Shown here piece after piece: positions 15,035 through 24,500 of a stretch of 64,000 nt of DNA (positions are counted from its first letter, which is position 1; the number at the start of each line of letters is the position of its first letter). The translations under genes were made by a program, and so were the position numbers. The notes beneath the pieces are model-generated. The model was not told the origin of the DNA, did not search any database, and was given only the letters and a program-made list of their open reading frames with translations. Origin of the DNA: Stigmatella aurantiaca. GTDB taxonomy: Bacteria > Myxococcota > Myxococcia > Myxococcales > Myxococcaceae. The stretch lies in the NCBI RefSeq assembly GCF_900109545.1, contig NZ_FOAP01000029.1, positions 1 to 64,000 on the forward strand. Reading direction: 5' to 3'.

Positions 15035-15646
15035 TCAGAAGTAGCGGGGGACGCGCTGGCGGTAGCGCGCGTAGGCCTCGCCGAGGCGGGCGGAGAGGTA
15101 GCGCTCCTCCTGGAGCACCAGCCCGTGGAACAGCCCCCCCAGCACCGCGCACGCCCCGAGCGTCACCAGCGACGGAGCCCAGAGCGAGGCGCCCACGAGG
15201 TACAGGTAGGAGAAGACGTAGATGGGGTTGCGCGAGGAGCGGTGGAGTCCTCTCTCGTGCAGCACGGGCGGGGCCTCCCCCGCGTCCACGCCGATGCGGA
15301 ACGTCGCGCCCATGCCGTACTGCGCCGCCAGCATGCCCACCAGCCCGAGCACGCCCAGCGCCCAGCCCACTTCCGGCGGAAGGGCCAGCAGGGGCCGGCC
15401 CCAGGGCAGCTCGGACCAGCGCGGCCAGAGCGCCGCCGCCACCACCGAGCCAGCCCACACCAGCGAGGCGCCGCTGATGCGCCGCGTGAGGCGCGTGTGG
15501 GCGGAGTCGGCCCCGGTGCTCCGGTAGGCCAGCGGGCTGCGGCCGAAGCGCAGGCGGTAGACGAGGCTGGAGCCCAGGTGCCCCAGCAGCAGGTGCAGCG
15601 AGATGAAGCCCAGGTAGAGCGCGGGCGCGTCGCGAAGCCCCTTCAT
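15035..15646 (-). CDS. ICMT/PEMT-family integral membrane methyltransferase
   Basis: This 203-residue protein has about five hydrophobic segments and a C-terminal signature typical of isoprenylcysteine carboxyl methyltransferase-like proteins: a His-x-x-S-R-N-P-I-Y motif (LHRSSRNPIY), then EERYL-x-x-x-x-G-x-x-Y-x-x-Y and a terminal V-P-R-Y-F. Bacterial relatives use S-adenosylmethionine to methylate lipid or small hydrophobic substrates, often at a carboxylate or amine. The start at 15646 overlaps the stop of the upstream acyltransferase-like gene (ATGA). In this operon it could methylate the product of the acyltransferase/desaturase steps. It is shorter than eukaryotic ICMT but normal for the bacterial family. 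Confidence 0.75.
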   Translation of the reverse strand: MKGLRDAPALYLGFISLHLLLGHLGSSLVYRLRFGRSPLAYRSTGADSAHTRLTRRISGASLVWAGSVVAAALWPRWSELPWGRPLLALPPEVGWALGVLGLVGMLAAQYGMGATFRIGVDAGEAPPVLHERGLHRSSRNPIYVFSYLYLVGASLWAPSLVTLGACAVLGGLFHGLVLQEERYLSARLGEAYARYRQRVPRYF

Positions 15647-16929
15647 GGTCCCACCACCTCCGCAGGAAGCCCGAAGCCCGAGGACGCCCAGCCCGCAAGC
15701 TGCTCGGTGAAGTCGCGCAGCTCGCCCCGGGTCCACAGTCCCTCGAACGTCGCCGTGTTGATGTTGAGCGTGTCGCCAAAGCCCAGGCCCGTCGCGCCCC
15801 AGGTGGCCGTGTGGCTGCGCATGGAGTGGATGCGGAAGGCCGCGTCCACGAAGTGCTTGTCGAGCCGCCCCAGGTAGGTCGCCACCAGCGTGTTGGTGCG
15901 GGGCTCGGCCACCAGCCCGGGGCGTGCGTTGCGCCGCAGCACGGGCCCCGGGGCGAGCCGCGCCACCGCCATGCACTCCAGCGCCGTCGTCCAGTGCACG
16001 CCCTCGTCGAGCACGCGCCGCAGCGCCTCGCGCACCAGCGCCGCCAGGGCGGGCGCGTCCTCCAGCCGGGCGCGGACCTCCCGCAGGGGAAGCTCCAGCG
16101 GCACCGTCGAGCAGCCGTTGCCCAGCATCCGCCCCAGCCCCAGCCTGCGCCGCAGGTCCACCGGCACCCGCAGGCGGATGAGCCCGTCCTTCGTGGGCTC
16201 GCGCAGCGCGACGCCCGCCAGCAGCGCGGCGAAGAAGACCTCCGAGGCCTGGACGTCCGTGCGGCCAGCCGGGAGTGTCAGGCGCGCCGTCGCCATCAAC
16301 GAGCGGCCCGCGGTGTCTCCACTGCGGCGCAGGCCCAGGCCCCGCTGCGCGAGGAGTCGGCGGCGGGGGCTCGCGAGGCCCAGCACCCGGCCCGGCCCGC
16401 GCAGCGCCGCGAGCAGCACCTTGCCATCCGTCAGCGTCGAGGGGCCCAGCGGGGGCGACTCCGACGCGCGCCCCGCGCAGTGCAGCCAGAGCCGCTCCAG
16501 CAGGTGGGCGAGCGCCTTGGCATCCCCAATCGCGTGGTGGAGCTGGATGGCGAGCAGCCACGGGCCCGGCGCGCCATCGGCCAGGGGGTGGAGGTGCAGC
16601 CGCAGCGGCACGTCCCTCGCGAGGTCCACCCGGGTGTTGATGACCCGCGTCACCGCCTCGGGCTCGTCCAGCGGCTCGGCGCCTTCCAGCAGGGCCGCGT
16701 CCACCGCCTCGTCCGTGCGCGGCGCGGGCACCCACGCACCGCGCGCGTCGTCCCAGGCTACGTTGAGGCGCTCGCTCTCGCGCACCAGGGCGCGCAAGGC
16801 CCCGCGCAGCCGCGCCACGTCGGGCCGCGCGTCGATGCGCAGCAGCACCGTGGCCCAGATGGTGGCCACCTCGCCGTCCAGCCGCGCGAGGAGCGTGTCT
16901 ACGAAGTTCGCGCGCATCGCTCCACCCAT
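15643..16929 (-). CDS. Condensation/WS-DGAT-like acyltransferase
   Basis: This protein of about 428 residues belongs to the CoA-dependent acyltransferase (condensation, wax-ester synthase/DGAT) fold. It has the catalytic motif LHHAIGDAKAL (H-H-x-x-x-D) at about residue 140 and a second-half core containing IRLRVPVDLRRR and LGNGCSTVPLELP, which resembles the solvent-channel segment of this superfamily. Such stand-alone domains join an acyl thioester to an alcohol or amine. Start choice is uncertain: ATG at 16929 or 16917, both inside the 3' end of the preceding gene. I chose 16929 for its GGAG. Its stop overlaps the ICMT-like start. The second D-motif residue is followed by Ala rather than the usual Gly. 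Confidence 0.65.
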   Translation of the reverse strand: MGGAMRANFVDTLLARLDGEVATIWATVLLRIDARPDVARLRGALRALVRESERLNVAWDDARGAWVPAPRTDEAVDAALLEGAEPLDEPEAVTRVINTRVDLARDVPLRLHLHPLADGAPGPWLLAIQLHHAIGDAKALAHLLERLWLHCAGRASESPPLGPSTLTDGKVLLAALRGPGRVLGLASPRRRLLAQRGLGLRRSGDTAGRSLMATARLTLPAGRTDVQASEVFFAALLAGVALREPTKDGLIRLRVPVDLRRRLGLGRMLGNGCSTVPLELPLREVRARLEDAPALAALVREALRRVLDEGVHWTTALECMAVARLAPGPVLRRNARPGLVAEPRTNTLVATYLGRLDKHFVDAAFRIHSMRSHTATWGATGLGFGDTLNINTATFEGLWTRGELRDFTEQLAGWASSGFGLPAEVVGP

Positions 16930-17948
16930 CCGCTCCACAGGGCCCGGGCCGCCTCGCCGTCCAGCCGCGCCCGCCCCACCGCCTCGCGCGCGCGCTCCGG
17001 CGCCGGCAGGTGCTGGAAGACGATGTCGTCGGGCGCGTCCAGGCGCGGGCGGAGGCTCGTCGGCAGGTAGCCCGCCGCGAGGAGCACGGGCGTGGCCTCG
17101 GCCACCCGCTGGGGCTCGCCCATGGACAGGTGGACGAGGTCCACGCGCGCCCGCGAGGACGGGAGCGCCGGGGCCCCTTGCCCTTCCCCGGCAGGCCCCA
17201 CCAGCTCCCGCCGTTCGAGCCGCAGGGACTCGTTCCAGTCGAGCGGGCGCAGCACGAGGCCCCCAGCGCGAGGGCGGCGCTCCAGCGGCGTCAGCTCCAC
17301 CGTCCCCGGCAGGCCCGAGGCGGCGAGGATGGACGCGAGCCACTCCCCCCACGGCCCCGCGGGCAGGAAGCGCCGGCGCGGAGGCAGCGGCGCGAGCACC
17401 GTCGTCATCGCCAGCGCCTGCATCGGCAGGCCCGAGCCCTCCACTCCCACCAGCGTCTCCCCCTCGGTGTAGTCGACGATGAGGCCCACCGGCACGGCCC
17501 GCATGAAGCGCGACGCGTAGCGCTGCGCCATGAGGTGCAGCGTGGACGTCTGCTGGTGCAGGAAGCCCACGCGCGCCTTGAGCAGCTCCAGGAGGTGGCT
17601 CCACAGCCGCTCGTGCTCGGAGCGGTCCATGGCGGTGCGCCGGCTGGGCAGGGCCATGGAGAGCCCCGAGTCCAGGGAGTCCCGCCCCGGCTTGCACCAC
17701 AGCCCCGTGTGCCAGAGGAGCGTGCCCTGGGCGTCGAACTCCCCCAGGCTGAGCAGCGCGCCGGCCCTCCAGAGCCGCGAGGCCCCTCCGGGCTCATGGA
17801 GGAAGCGGTAGGAGTAGCTCCCGGCGTAGCGCGCGTGGAGCAGCTCGCGCAGCGCGGGCTCATCGGGCTCCGCCAGCCAGCGGGCGTGCTCGCTGGGCTG
17901 GGCGGCACGAAGGCCGTCAAAAGGGGGGGCGGCGCGTTCCCGGCACAT
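16899..17948 (-). CDS. Uncharacterised protein, possibly GNAT-like N-acyltransferase; first gene of the minus-strand operon
   Basis: This 349-residue protein starts at the ATG at 17948; no clear ribosome site precedes it, so the start or leaderless translation is uncertain. There is no signal peptide or membrane segment. Residues about 20-110 (short helices, LLSLGEFDAQGTLLWHTGLWC strands) and the C-terminal part (ATPVLLAAGYLPTS) carry the beta-alpha rhythm of acyl-CoA N-acyltransferases, but I cannot find the R/Q-x-x-G-x-G/A acetyl-CoA loop, so the family call is weak. Its 3' end overlaps the condensation-like gene by about 30 nt. As the lead gene of the operon it might prime the acyl transfer carried out by the next gene. 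This is the least understood member. Confidence 0.45.
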   Translation of the reverse strand: MCRERAAPPFDGLRAAQPSEHARWLAEPDEPALRELLHARYAGSYSYRFLHEPGGASRLWRAGALLSLGEFDAQGTLLWHTGLWCKPGRDSLDSGLSMALPSRRTAMDRSEHERLWSHLLELLKARVGFLHQQTSTLHLMAQRYASRFMRAVPVGLIVDYTEGETLVGVEGSGLPMQALAMTTVLAPLPPRRRFLPAGPWGEWLASILAASGLPGTVELTPLERRPRAGGLVLRPLDWNESLRLERRELVGPAGEGQGAPALPSSRARVDLVHLSMGEPQRVAEATPVLLAAGYLPTSLRPRLDAPDDIVFQHLPAPERAREAVGRARLDGEAARALWSGWVERCARTS

Positions 17949-18508
17949 GGCGTGTGAGCAATGCACCAACGGGGCCAGCCGGGAAGCCCCCCTCCTTCCG
18001 AGGGGATGGGCTCGGCCGCCGCCCCGCGCCCCCACCGGGGTGTGCAGCCCGCTACACAGGGTGGAGTGCAGCCTGAAGATGGAGCTGGTCCACATACGCA
18101 GCTTCCGGACGCGCGAGGAGGCGAAGCTCGCGCTGTTCGTGACAGTGCCGAGGCGTGGGAGTTGATCCGCCAGCCGGGCGCTTGCGTCACGGTCTGGTGA
18201 AGGCCCGCCCGCCTGCCCTCCAGGCAGCATCCTTGTGAGGTTGGGAAGACGGGAAGACCCGGTCAGTCCTGTCCGCTCTGATCAGCTTTGTGCTAACCAG
18301 TGAACGATGACTCGATGTTGTTGTCGATACGCCTGTTGTCCCCCGCGGGGCCTCCTTCTCCACAAGGGCCACCGGTTCGCGGCCGGGCAGATGGACATCT
18401 AAGTCGTTGACCAATGAGTTCTCGCGCGCCGGGCGAGCCTCATGGGCCGCCCAGCGCCTTGCGAGCACACGGACCGTGTGTTGACCCAGGACGGATGCGG
18501 CGGGGCAG
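17949..18508. promoter_or_regulatory. Divergent intergenic region upstream of mtaB
   Basis: This 560-nt gap between the minus-strand cluster and the plus-strand assembly line contains the IS3-type transposase scrap (18061-18141) and a tandem GGGAAGAC pair near 18243-18258. It should hold the promoter for the whole mtaB-G unit, but I find no convincing -35/-10 pair; TTGACC at 18407 and 18480 lack matched -10 boxes. A small plus-strand frame (17947-18165) is not a gene. Confidence 0.5.
18061..18141 (+). pseudogene. Remnant of an IS3-family transposase (OrfB/rve C-terminal part)
   Basis: The translation at 18061-18141 reads SLKMELVH-x-RSFRTREEAKLALF, which matches the stretch just after the last catalytic Glu in IS3-family OrfB integrases (typically ...FFxSLKxELVHxRxFxTRxEAxxxIFxYIE). 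Nothing recognisable precedes it (the catalytic DDE region is missing) and the frame ends at 18163-18165 without the usual C-terminus, so this is a decayed fragment. It marks past insertion-sequence activity between mtaB and the divergent cluster. Confidence 0.65.
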
Positions 18509-21500
18509 ATGTCGATAGAGCAAGGTGAAGGTGCTGGCAAGGTTGTCCGAAGTATCCCTCAACTTCGGGAATGGCTGGTCCAGCAGGTGGCGTCCCAGGT
18601 CGGGATCGAGGCGCGCGCGGTAGGGACGGCCGAGCCTTTCTTCGCCCTAGGCATGGGTTCTGTCTTCGCCACGAAGCTGATCGCCGAGCTCGCACGCTGG
18701 CTCGATCGGCCCCTCTCTCCCACGCTGGTGTGGGAGCACCCCACCATCGACAAGCTCGCCCGCCATCTCTCGGGTGCGGACGCGCCGAAGGTGGACCTCC
18801 AGGCTCAGAAACTGGAAGCGGGCGTAGACGAAGCTGAGCCGATCGCGATCGTGGGTCTGGCCTGCCGTTTCCCCAACGCCCCCGACGCGGGGGCTTTCTG
18901 GCGGGTGCTTCAGGAAGGCCGCGATTGTGTCACCGAGGTTCCGGGTGATCGCTGGGATGCCAGCCTTTATTATGATCCGGAGCCAGGCACTCCCGGGAAG
19001 ATCGTCACGCGCTATGGCGCGTTCCTCGACTCCGTCGATCGCTTTGATCCCACCTTCTTCGGAATTTCTCCCCGGGAAGCGGGGCAGCTGGATCCACAGC
19101 AGCGCTTGATGCTGGAGCTGTCCTGGGAGGCCCTGGAGGACGCTGGCATCGCTCCGCAGCGGCTGCGTGGATCCCGGACCGGCGTGTTCACCGGCATGGT
19201 CTGGCGCGACTACGCCGACCTGCAGACGATCCACAATGCGGCGCCGACGCTGCATACCTGTACCGGCCACGCGGGTGGCATCCTCGCCAACCGGATCTCC
19301 TATGCCCTCGGTCTGGAAGGGCCGAGCCTGGCGATCGACACGGCCTGCTCCTCCTCGCTCGTGGCCATTCACGAGGCCTGCCGCAGCCTGCGCTCTGGGG
19401 AGTCGGCCATTGCCCTTGCGGGCGGTGTCCAGCTCAACCTGTCGCCCCGGACCTTCATGGCGGTGTCGGCCTTCGGGGCCCTGGCGCCCGATGGGCGATG
19501 CAGAACGTTCGATGCACGGGCCAGTGGGTACGTGCGCGGTGAAGGCGGCGGCGTGCTCGTGCTCAAGCCGCTGTCCCGGGCGCTCGCCGATGGCGACACC
19601 CTCTACTGCGTGATTCGCGGCAGCGCGGTGAACAACGACGGCGCGAGCAACGGCCTCACGGCCCCGAACCCGAAGGCCCAGGAGCGGCTCCTGCGTGACG
19701 CCTATGCGGCCGCGGGCATTGATCCGGCCCAGGTTCAGTACGTCGAACTGCACGGCACGGGAACGCCTCTGGGCGATCCGATCGAGGCCGGAGCGCTGGG
19801 TACGGTCCTGGGCTCGGCGCGGGAGGTGGAACGTCCCCTCCATGTCGGCTCGGTGAAGACCAACATCGGGCATCTCGAGGCCGCCGCGGGGATTGCTGGC
19901 GTCATCAAGGTGGCGCTGTCGATCCGGCACCAGCAGCTTCCCGCGAGCCTGCACTTCGAGCAGCCCAACCCGCGCATCGCATTCGATGACCTGCGGCTGC
20001 GCGTCCAGACTCAGCTTGGCTCCTGGCCTGTCGCGGACGCGCCCGCGGTCGCTGGCATCAGCGCCTTCGGCTTTGGTGGGACGAACTGTCACATCGTCGT
20101 CGAAGAGCACCGTGCTGGGCGCCGTCCGTCCACCGTGCCGGTGAGCCCGCCCCAGACGCAACCGGCGGCGGCCCCGAAGACCGCATTCCTCTTCGCGGGG
20201 GCTGGGTCGTCCTGGTGGGGAATGGGGCGGGAGCTTCTGGGGACCGAGCCGGTCTTCCGGTCTCGCTTCGAGGAGTGTGATGCGGCATTCCGGCCCCTGG
20301 GGGGCTGGTCCCTGGTCGAGACGCTCTTGTCTTCCCAGGCGCGTTCACGCTTTGGGAAGGGGGAGATCCAGCTGCCCCTCGTTCTGGCGTTCCAGATCTC
20401 CCTCGCGGCCTTGTGGCGCTCCTGGGGCATCGAGCCGTCCGCGACCCTGGGCTACAGCGTGGGAGAGTGGTCCGCGGCGCAGGTAGCGGGAATCCTCACC
20501 ATCGAGGAGGTCTTCGCGCTCGCCCACCACTACATCCAGGTGCAGAAGGGTGTGGCCGGTGGGGTGGGCATGGCCGTGGTGGGCCTGTCTGGCGCCGAGG
20601 CGGCGGAGCGCATCGCTCCCTATGGCGGACGGATCTCCATTGCCTCCGAGAATGGCCCTCACTCCACGGGGCTGGGGGGCGAGGCGGCGGCACTCCGGGA
20701 CTTCACGGCGAGCATGACGGCGGAGGGAGTCTTCGCGCGTCTGGTGGAGATCGACTTCTACGCCCACATTCCGGAAGTCGAGCCGCTCAAGCAGCTCTTC
20801 CTTCAGACTTGCCCGGCGCTGCGTCCGTTGCCAGGCCGGATCCCCATGGTGTCGACGGTCTCGGGCACCTTCGTCGAGGGGAACACCCTCGGTCCGGCGT
20901 ACTGGGCGGACAACTTCCGCGAGCCCGTGCGCTTCGCCTCCGCCGTGAAGACGCTGCTGGACAGCGGGCACGATGTCTTCCTGGACGTCAATCCCCATCC
21001 CATTCACGAGCACTCGGTCCTGGAGAACTTCCGGGCTGGCACCACACGCGCCGCGTTCATCGCCAGCATGCGCCGTGGAGAGCCCAGCCTGCAGGGGCTT
21101 CACCGGGCGCTGACCCAGCTCTCCGATTCTGGAAGCCCGGTCCGTTGGGATCGAATCCTGCCGGGGATGGCCACGGGAGCGTCCTCCCCCGCCAAGGCTG
21201 AACTGTTCGTCGCTTCGGCGAGGACGGAGCAGGCACTCCGGGAGCACGCGGAGCGCATTGCCGGGCAGCTTCGCCGCGATGCTTCCGCCTCGCTCACGGA
21301 TCTCTGTTACACGGCGGGGGTCCGCCGCAGCCACCACGAGCACCGGCTCGCGCTGGTCGCGGAGACGCGCGCCGCGCTGGAAGAGGGGCTGTCTGCCTTC
21401 GCCCGTGGGGAGATCCGGCAGAACCCGTCTCAAGGGGTGGTCCGCGCCAGTGAAGCGCCCCGGATCGGCTTCGTGTTCTCCGGTCAGGGCTCCTTCCCGC

Positions 21501-24500
21501 TGGGCTCGAGCGTTCAGCTCTTCGAGGAAGAGCCGCGTTTCCGGGAGGCGTTCGAGCGCTGTGAGCAGGTGTTCCGGTCGCAGACCGGCGCCTCCCTCAT
21601 CGAAGCGCTCAAGGCCGAGCGGGAGAACCCGCACCCGCCGCGCACGGAGACCGAGCAGCCGCTCCTGTTTGCCTTCCAGGTGGCGCTGGCCGCGCTCTGG
21701 GAGTCCTGGGGCATCCGTCCGGCCGCCGTGGTGGGCCACAGTGTGGGGGAGATCAGCGCCGCCCACATCGCGGGGGTGCTCTCGCTGGAGGAGGCCGTTT
21801 CCCTGGTCGTGAGCCGGAGCCGCCTCATGGGCCGTGCGGCCGGGCAGGGGGGCATGGCAACGGTCGAGGCGCCCCTGGCGAAGGTCGAGCCCCTCCTGGC
21901 GGAGTACGGGGCCGAGCTCGCCATCGCGGCGGTCAACGGGCCGGGCAATGTGGTCGTCTCCGGAGGACTCGCGGCCCTGAATGCCCTGCGAGACCAGCTC
22001 ACGGGACAAGGCGTGCGGGTCCGCCTGCTGAACGTCAACTACGCCTTTCACAGCGCGCAGATGGCCCCCTACCTGGGGGACCTCGATGCCGTTCTCCGGG
22101 AGCTCAAGCCCCAGTCTCCGCGCATCCCTCTCTACTCCACCGTGCGTGGGAGCTTGGCGTCCTCCTCGGATTTCGGCGCGGACCACTGGCGCGCCAATGT
22201 CCGGGAGCGTGTCCTGTTCGCGCCCGCGGTCGAGGCGATGCTGGCCGATGGGCATGGCATCTTCGTCGAGATTGCTCCGCACCCGGTGCTGTTGCAGCCC
22301 CTGAGCCGCATCCTGGAGGCATCGCCGTCCAAGGACGCGGTTGCGGTGTTCTCGACGCGCCGGGATCGCGCCCCCCGGTCCGCGCTGCTTGGCAGCCTGG
22401 GAACGCTCTACACGCTGGGCCATGAGCCTTCGTGGAAGGGCGTCTTTCCTGACGGAGGCCGGGCGGTGGAGTTGCCGTCCTATCCGTGGCAGCGGCAGCG
22501 GTACTGGTTCGATGCCGCCCCCGGCTCGGCCCCCGAGCCGGTCCACCCGCTGCTCGGGCGCCGGGTGGAAGCCCCCTCCGGCCAGTACGCCTTCCAATCC
22601 ACGTTCCGCAGCGATCGCCTGCAGCTGCTCAGCGACCACCGGCTCTACGGCACGGTGGTGGTGGCTGGCGCCAGCATGCTCGGCATGATGCTGGTGGCCG
22701 CCCGGCAGATCTGGGGAGAGGCGCGCTGCGTCCTGCAGGATGTGCTCTTCCTCCAGCCCCTCGTTCTGGGGGATACGGAGGAGCGGACCGTCCAGGTTTC
22801 GATTGCCGCCGATGGCGCGTTCCGGATCTTGAGCCGGGCCGGGCAGGAGAGCGAAGGCGCTTCCTCCTGGACCGAGCACGCCACGGGCAGGCTCGAGCGG
22901 GGGGCTGCGGACGAGGCCGAGGCGGAGCGCGAGCAACTCTCCGCGCTCGAAGCACGGTTCCAGCCGCTCGCATCCGCCGGGAGCTTCTACGAGGGCATCG
23001 CCCGGCAGGGCCTGGATCTGGGCCGGCAGTTCCGGTGGCTCGAAGCGCTGTGGCAGGGCGAGCGTGAGGCTCTGGGCCGGTTGCGTGCCGCGGAGCCCGC
23101 GGATGGGGCCGGGGACTACCGGTTCCATCCGGGGCTCATTGATTCATGCTTCCAGGTGCTTGGCGCCGTCGCGGGGTTCACCTCCATCGAGGGGCTGGCC
23201 TTCGTGCCCATTGGGGTAGGCCGCTTCGCGGTTCGTGGCGAGCCGCGTCCCCCGCGCTTCTGCCACCTGGTGCTTCGCAGTGGCTCGGGCAAGGTCAACG
23301 AAGCGTCGAGCGTGGACTTGCGCCTGCTCGATGAGTCGGGCCTGGCCGTGGCCGAAGTGTCGGGGCTGGTGATTCGCAGGGCGCCCCGGGAAGTCATGTT
23401 GCGCCGTGAGGTGACGGCACCGTCGCTCGTGCTTCGGACGGAGTGGCAGCCCCAGTCTGTGCCCGCCGTGTCCCCGGCGGCGCCGGCGGCTTGGGTGCTC
23501 CTCGCGGATCGCGGTGGGCTGGCCTCCCGGCTGGCTGAGCAGCTCACGTCCCGGGGGGGCCGTGTCGAGGTGCTCGCGCCTGGCGAAGGAGCGAACAGCC
23601 TTCCGGGATGTCTCGATGCCTTCGATGCCGCGGGCACGGCCTGTACGGGCATCGTGGATCTTCGCGGTCTCGATGCGGGTCCTTCGCTGGATGCAGTCCA
23701 GGGGGCGCTCAGGCTGGTGCAGCAGGTCATCGCGCGCCGGACCCCGGCAGCGCCCCGGCTGGTTCTGGTCACGCGTGGCACCCAGGTCACTGGGAGCAAT
23801 GACGGGCCCATCGCCTTCGAGCAGGCACCGCTCTGGGGGCTTGGCCACGTCATTGCGTTGGAGCACCCCGAACTGAGCTGTCAGCGGATTGACCTGGATC
23901 CGTCGGATACGACGGCAGCAGGGGCCCAACTGGCCGCGGAGCTCGCGGCACCAGGGCGCGAGGATCGCGTGGCTTTCCGAGCGGGGCGCCGTCTGGTGTC
24001 CCGGCTTGCGCGCACCAAGCTCCCTCCGGCCGTGCGTCCTCTCCCGCTGACGGGGGAGGCCACGTATCTCATCACGGGTGGGTTGGGAGGCATCGGCCTT
24101 GAGCTCGCCCGGTGGATGGTGGAGCGGGGGGCGCGTCACCTGGTCCTGATGGGCCGGAGTGCTCCGGGGGCCCGTGCTCAAGAGGCCCTGGAGGCGTTGA
24201 GGGGCGCAGGCGCCAAGATCGTCGTGGCCTTGGGCGACGTGGCGGAGCGGGAGCCGCTGGCCCGGGTGCTCGGCGAGGCGCGTGCCTCCATGCCTCCGCT
24301 GCGGGGTGTCCTGCACGCGGCCGGAGTTCTCGACGATGGGCTGCTGGTCCGCCAGAGCGAGGAGCGGATCGCCCGCGTGCTCGCCCCGAAGATCCTGGGA
24401 GCGATGAACCTCCACCGTGAGACGCTGGAGGATCGCCTCGACTTCTTTGTTCTGTTCTCTTCGGTCAGCTCGGTCTTCGGAACCTCGGGCCAGGCTGGGT

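Noticed and set aside
17947-18165. 72-codon plus-strand frame as a real small gene
   Set aside because: Only its 3' half makes sense, as a decayed IS3 transposase fragment; no ribosome site or conserved N-terminus.
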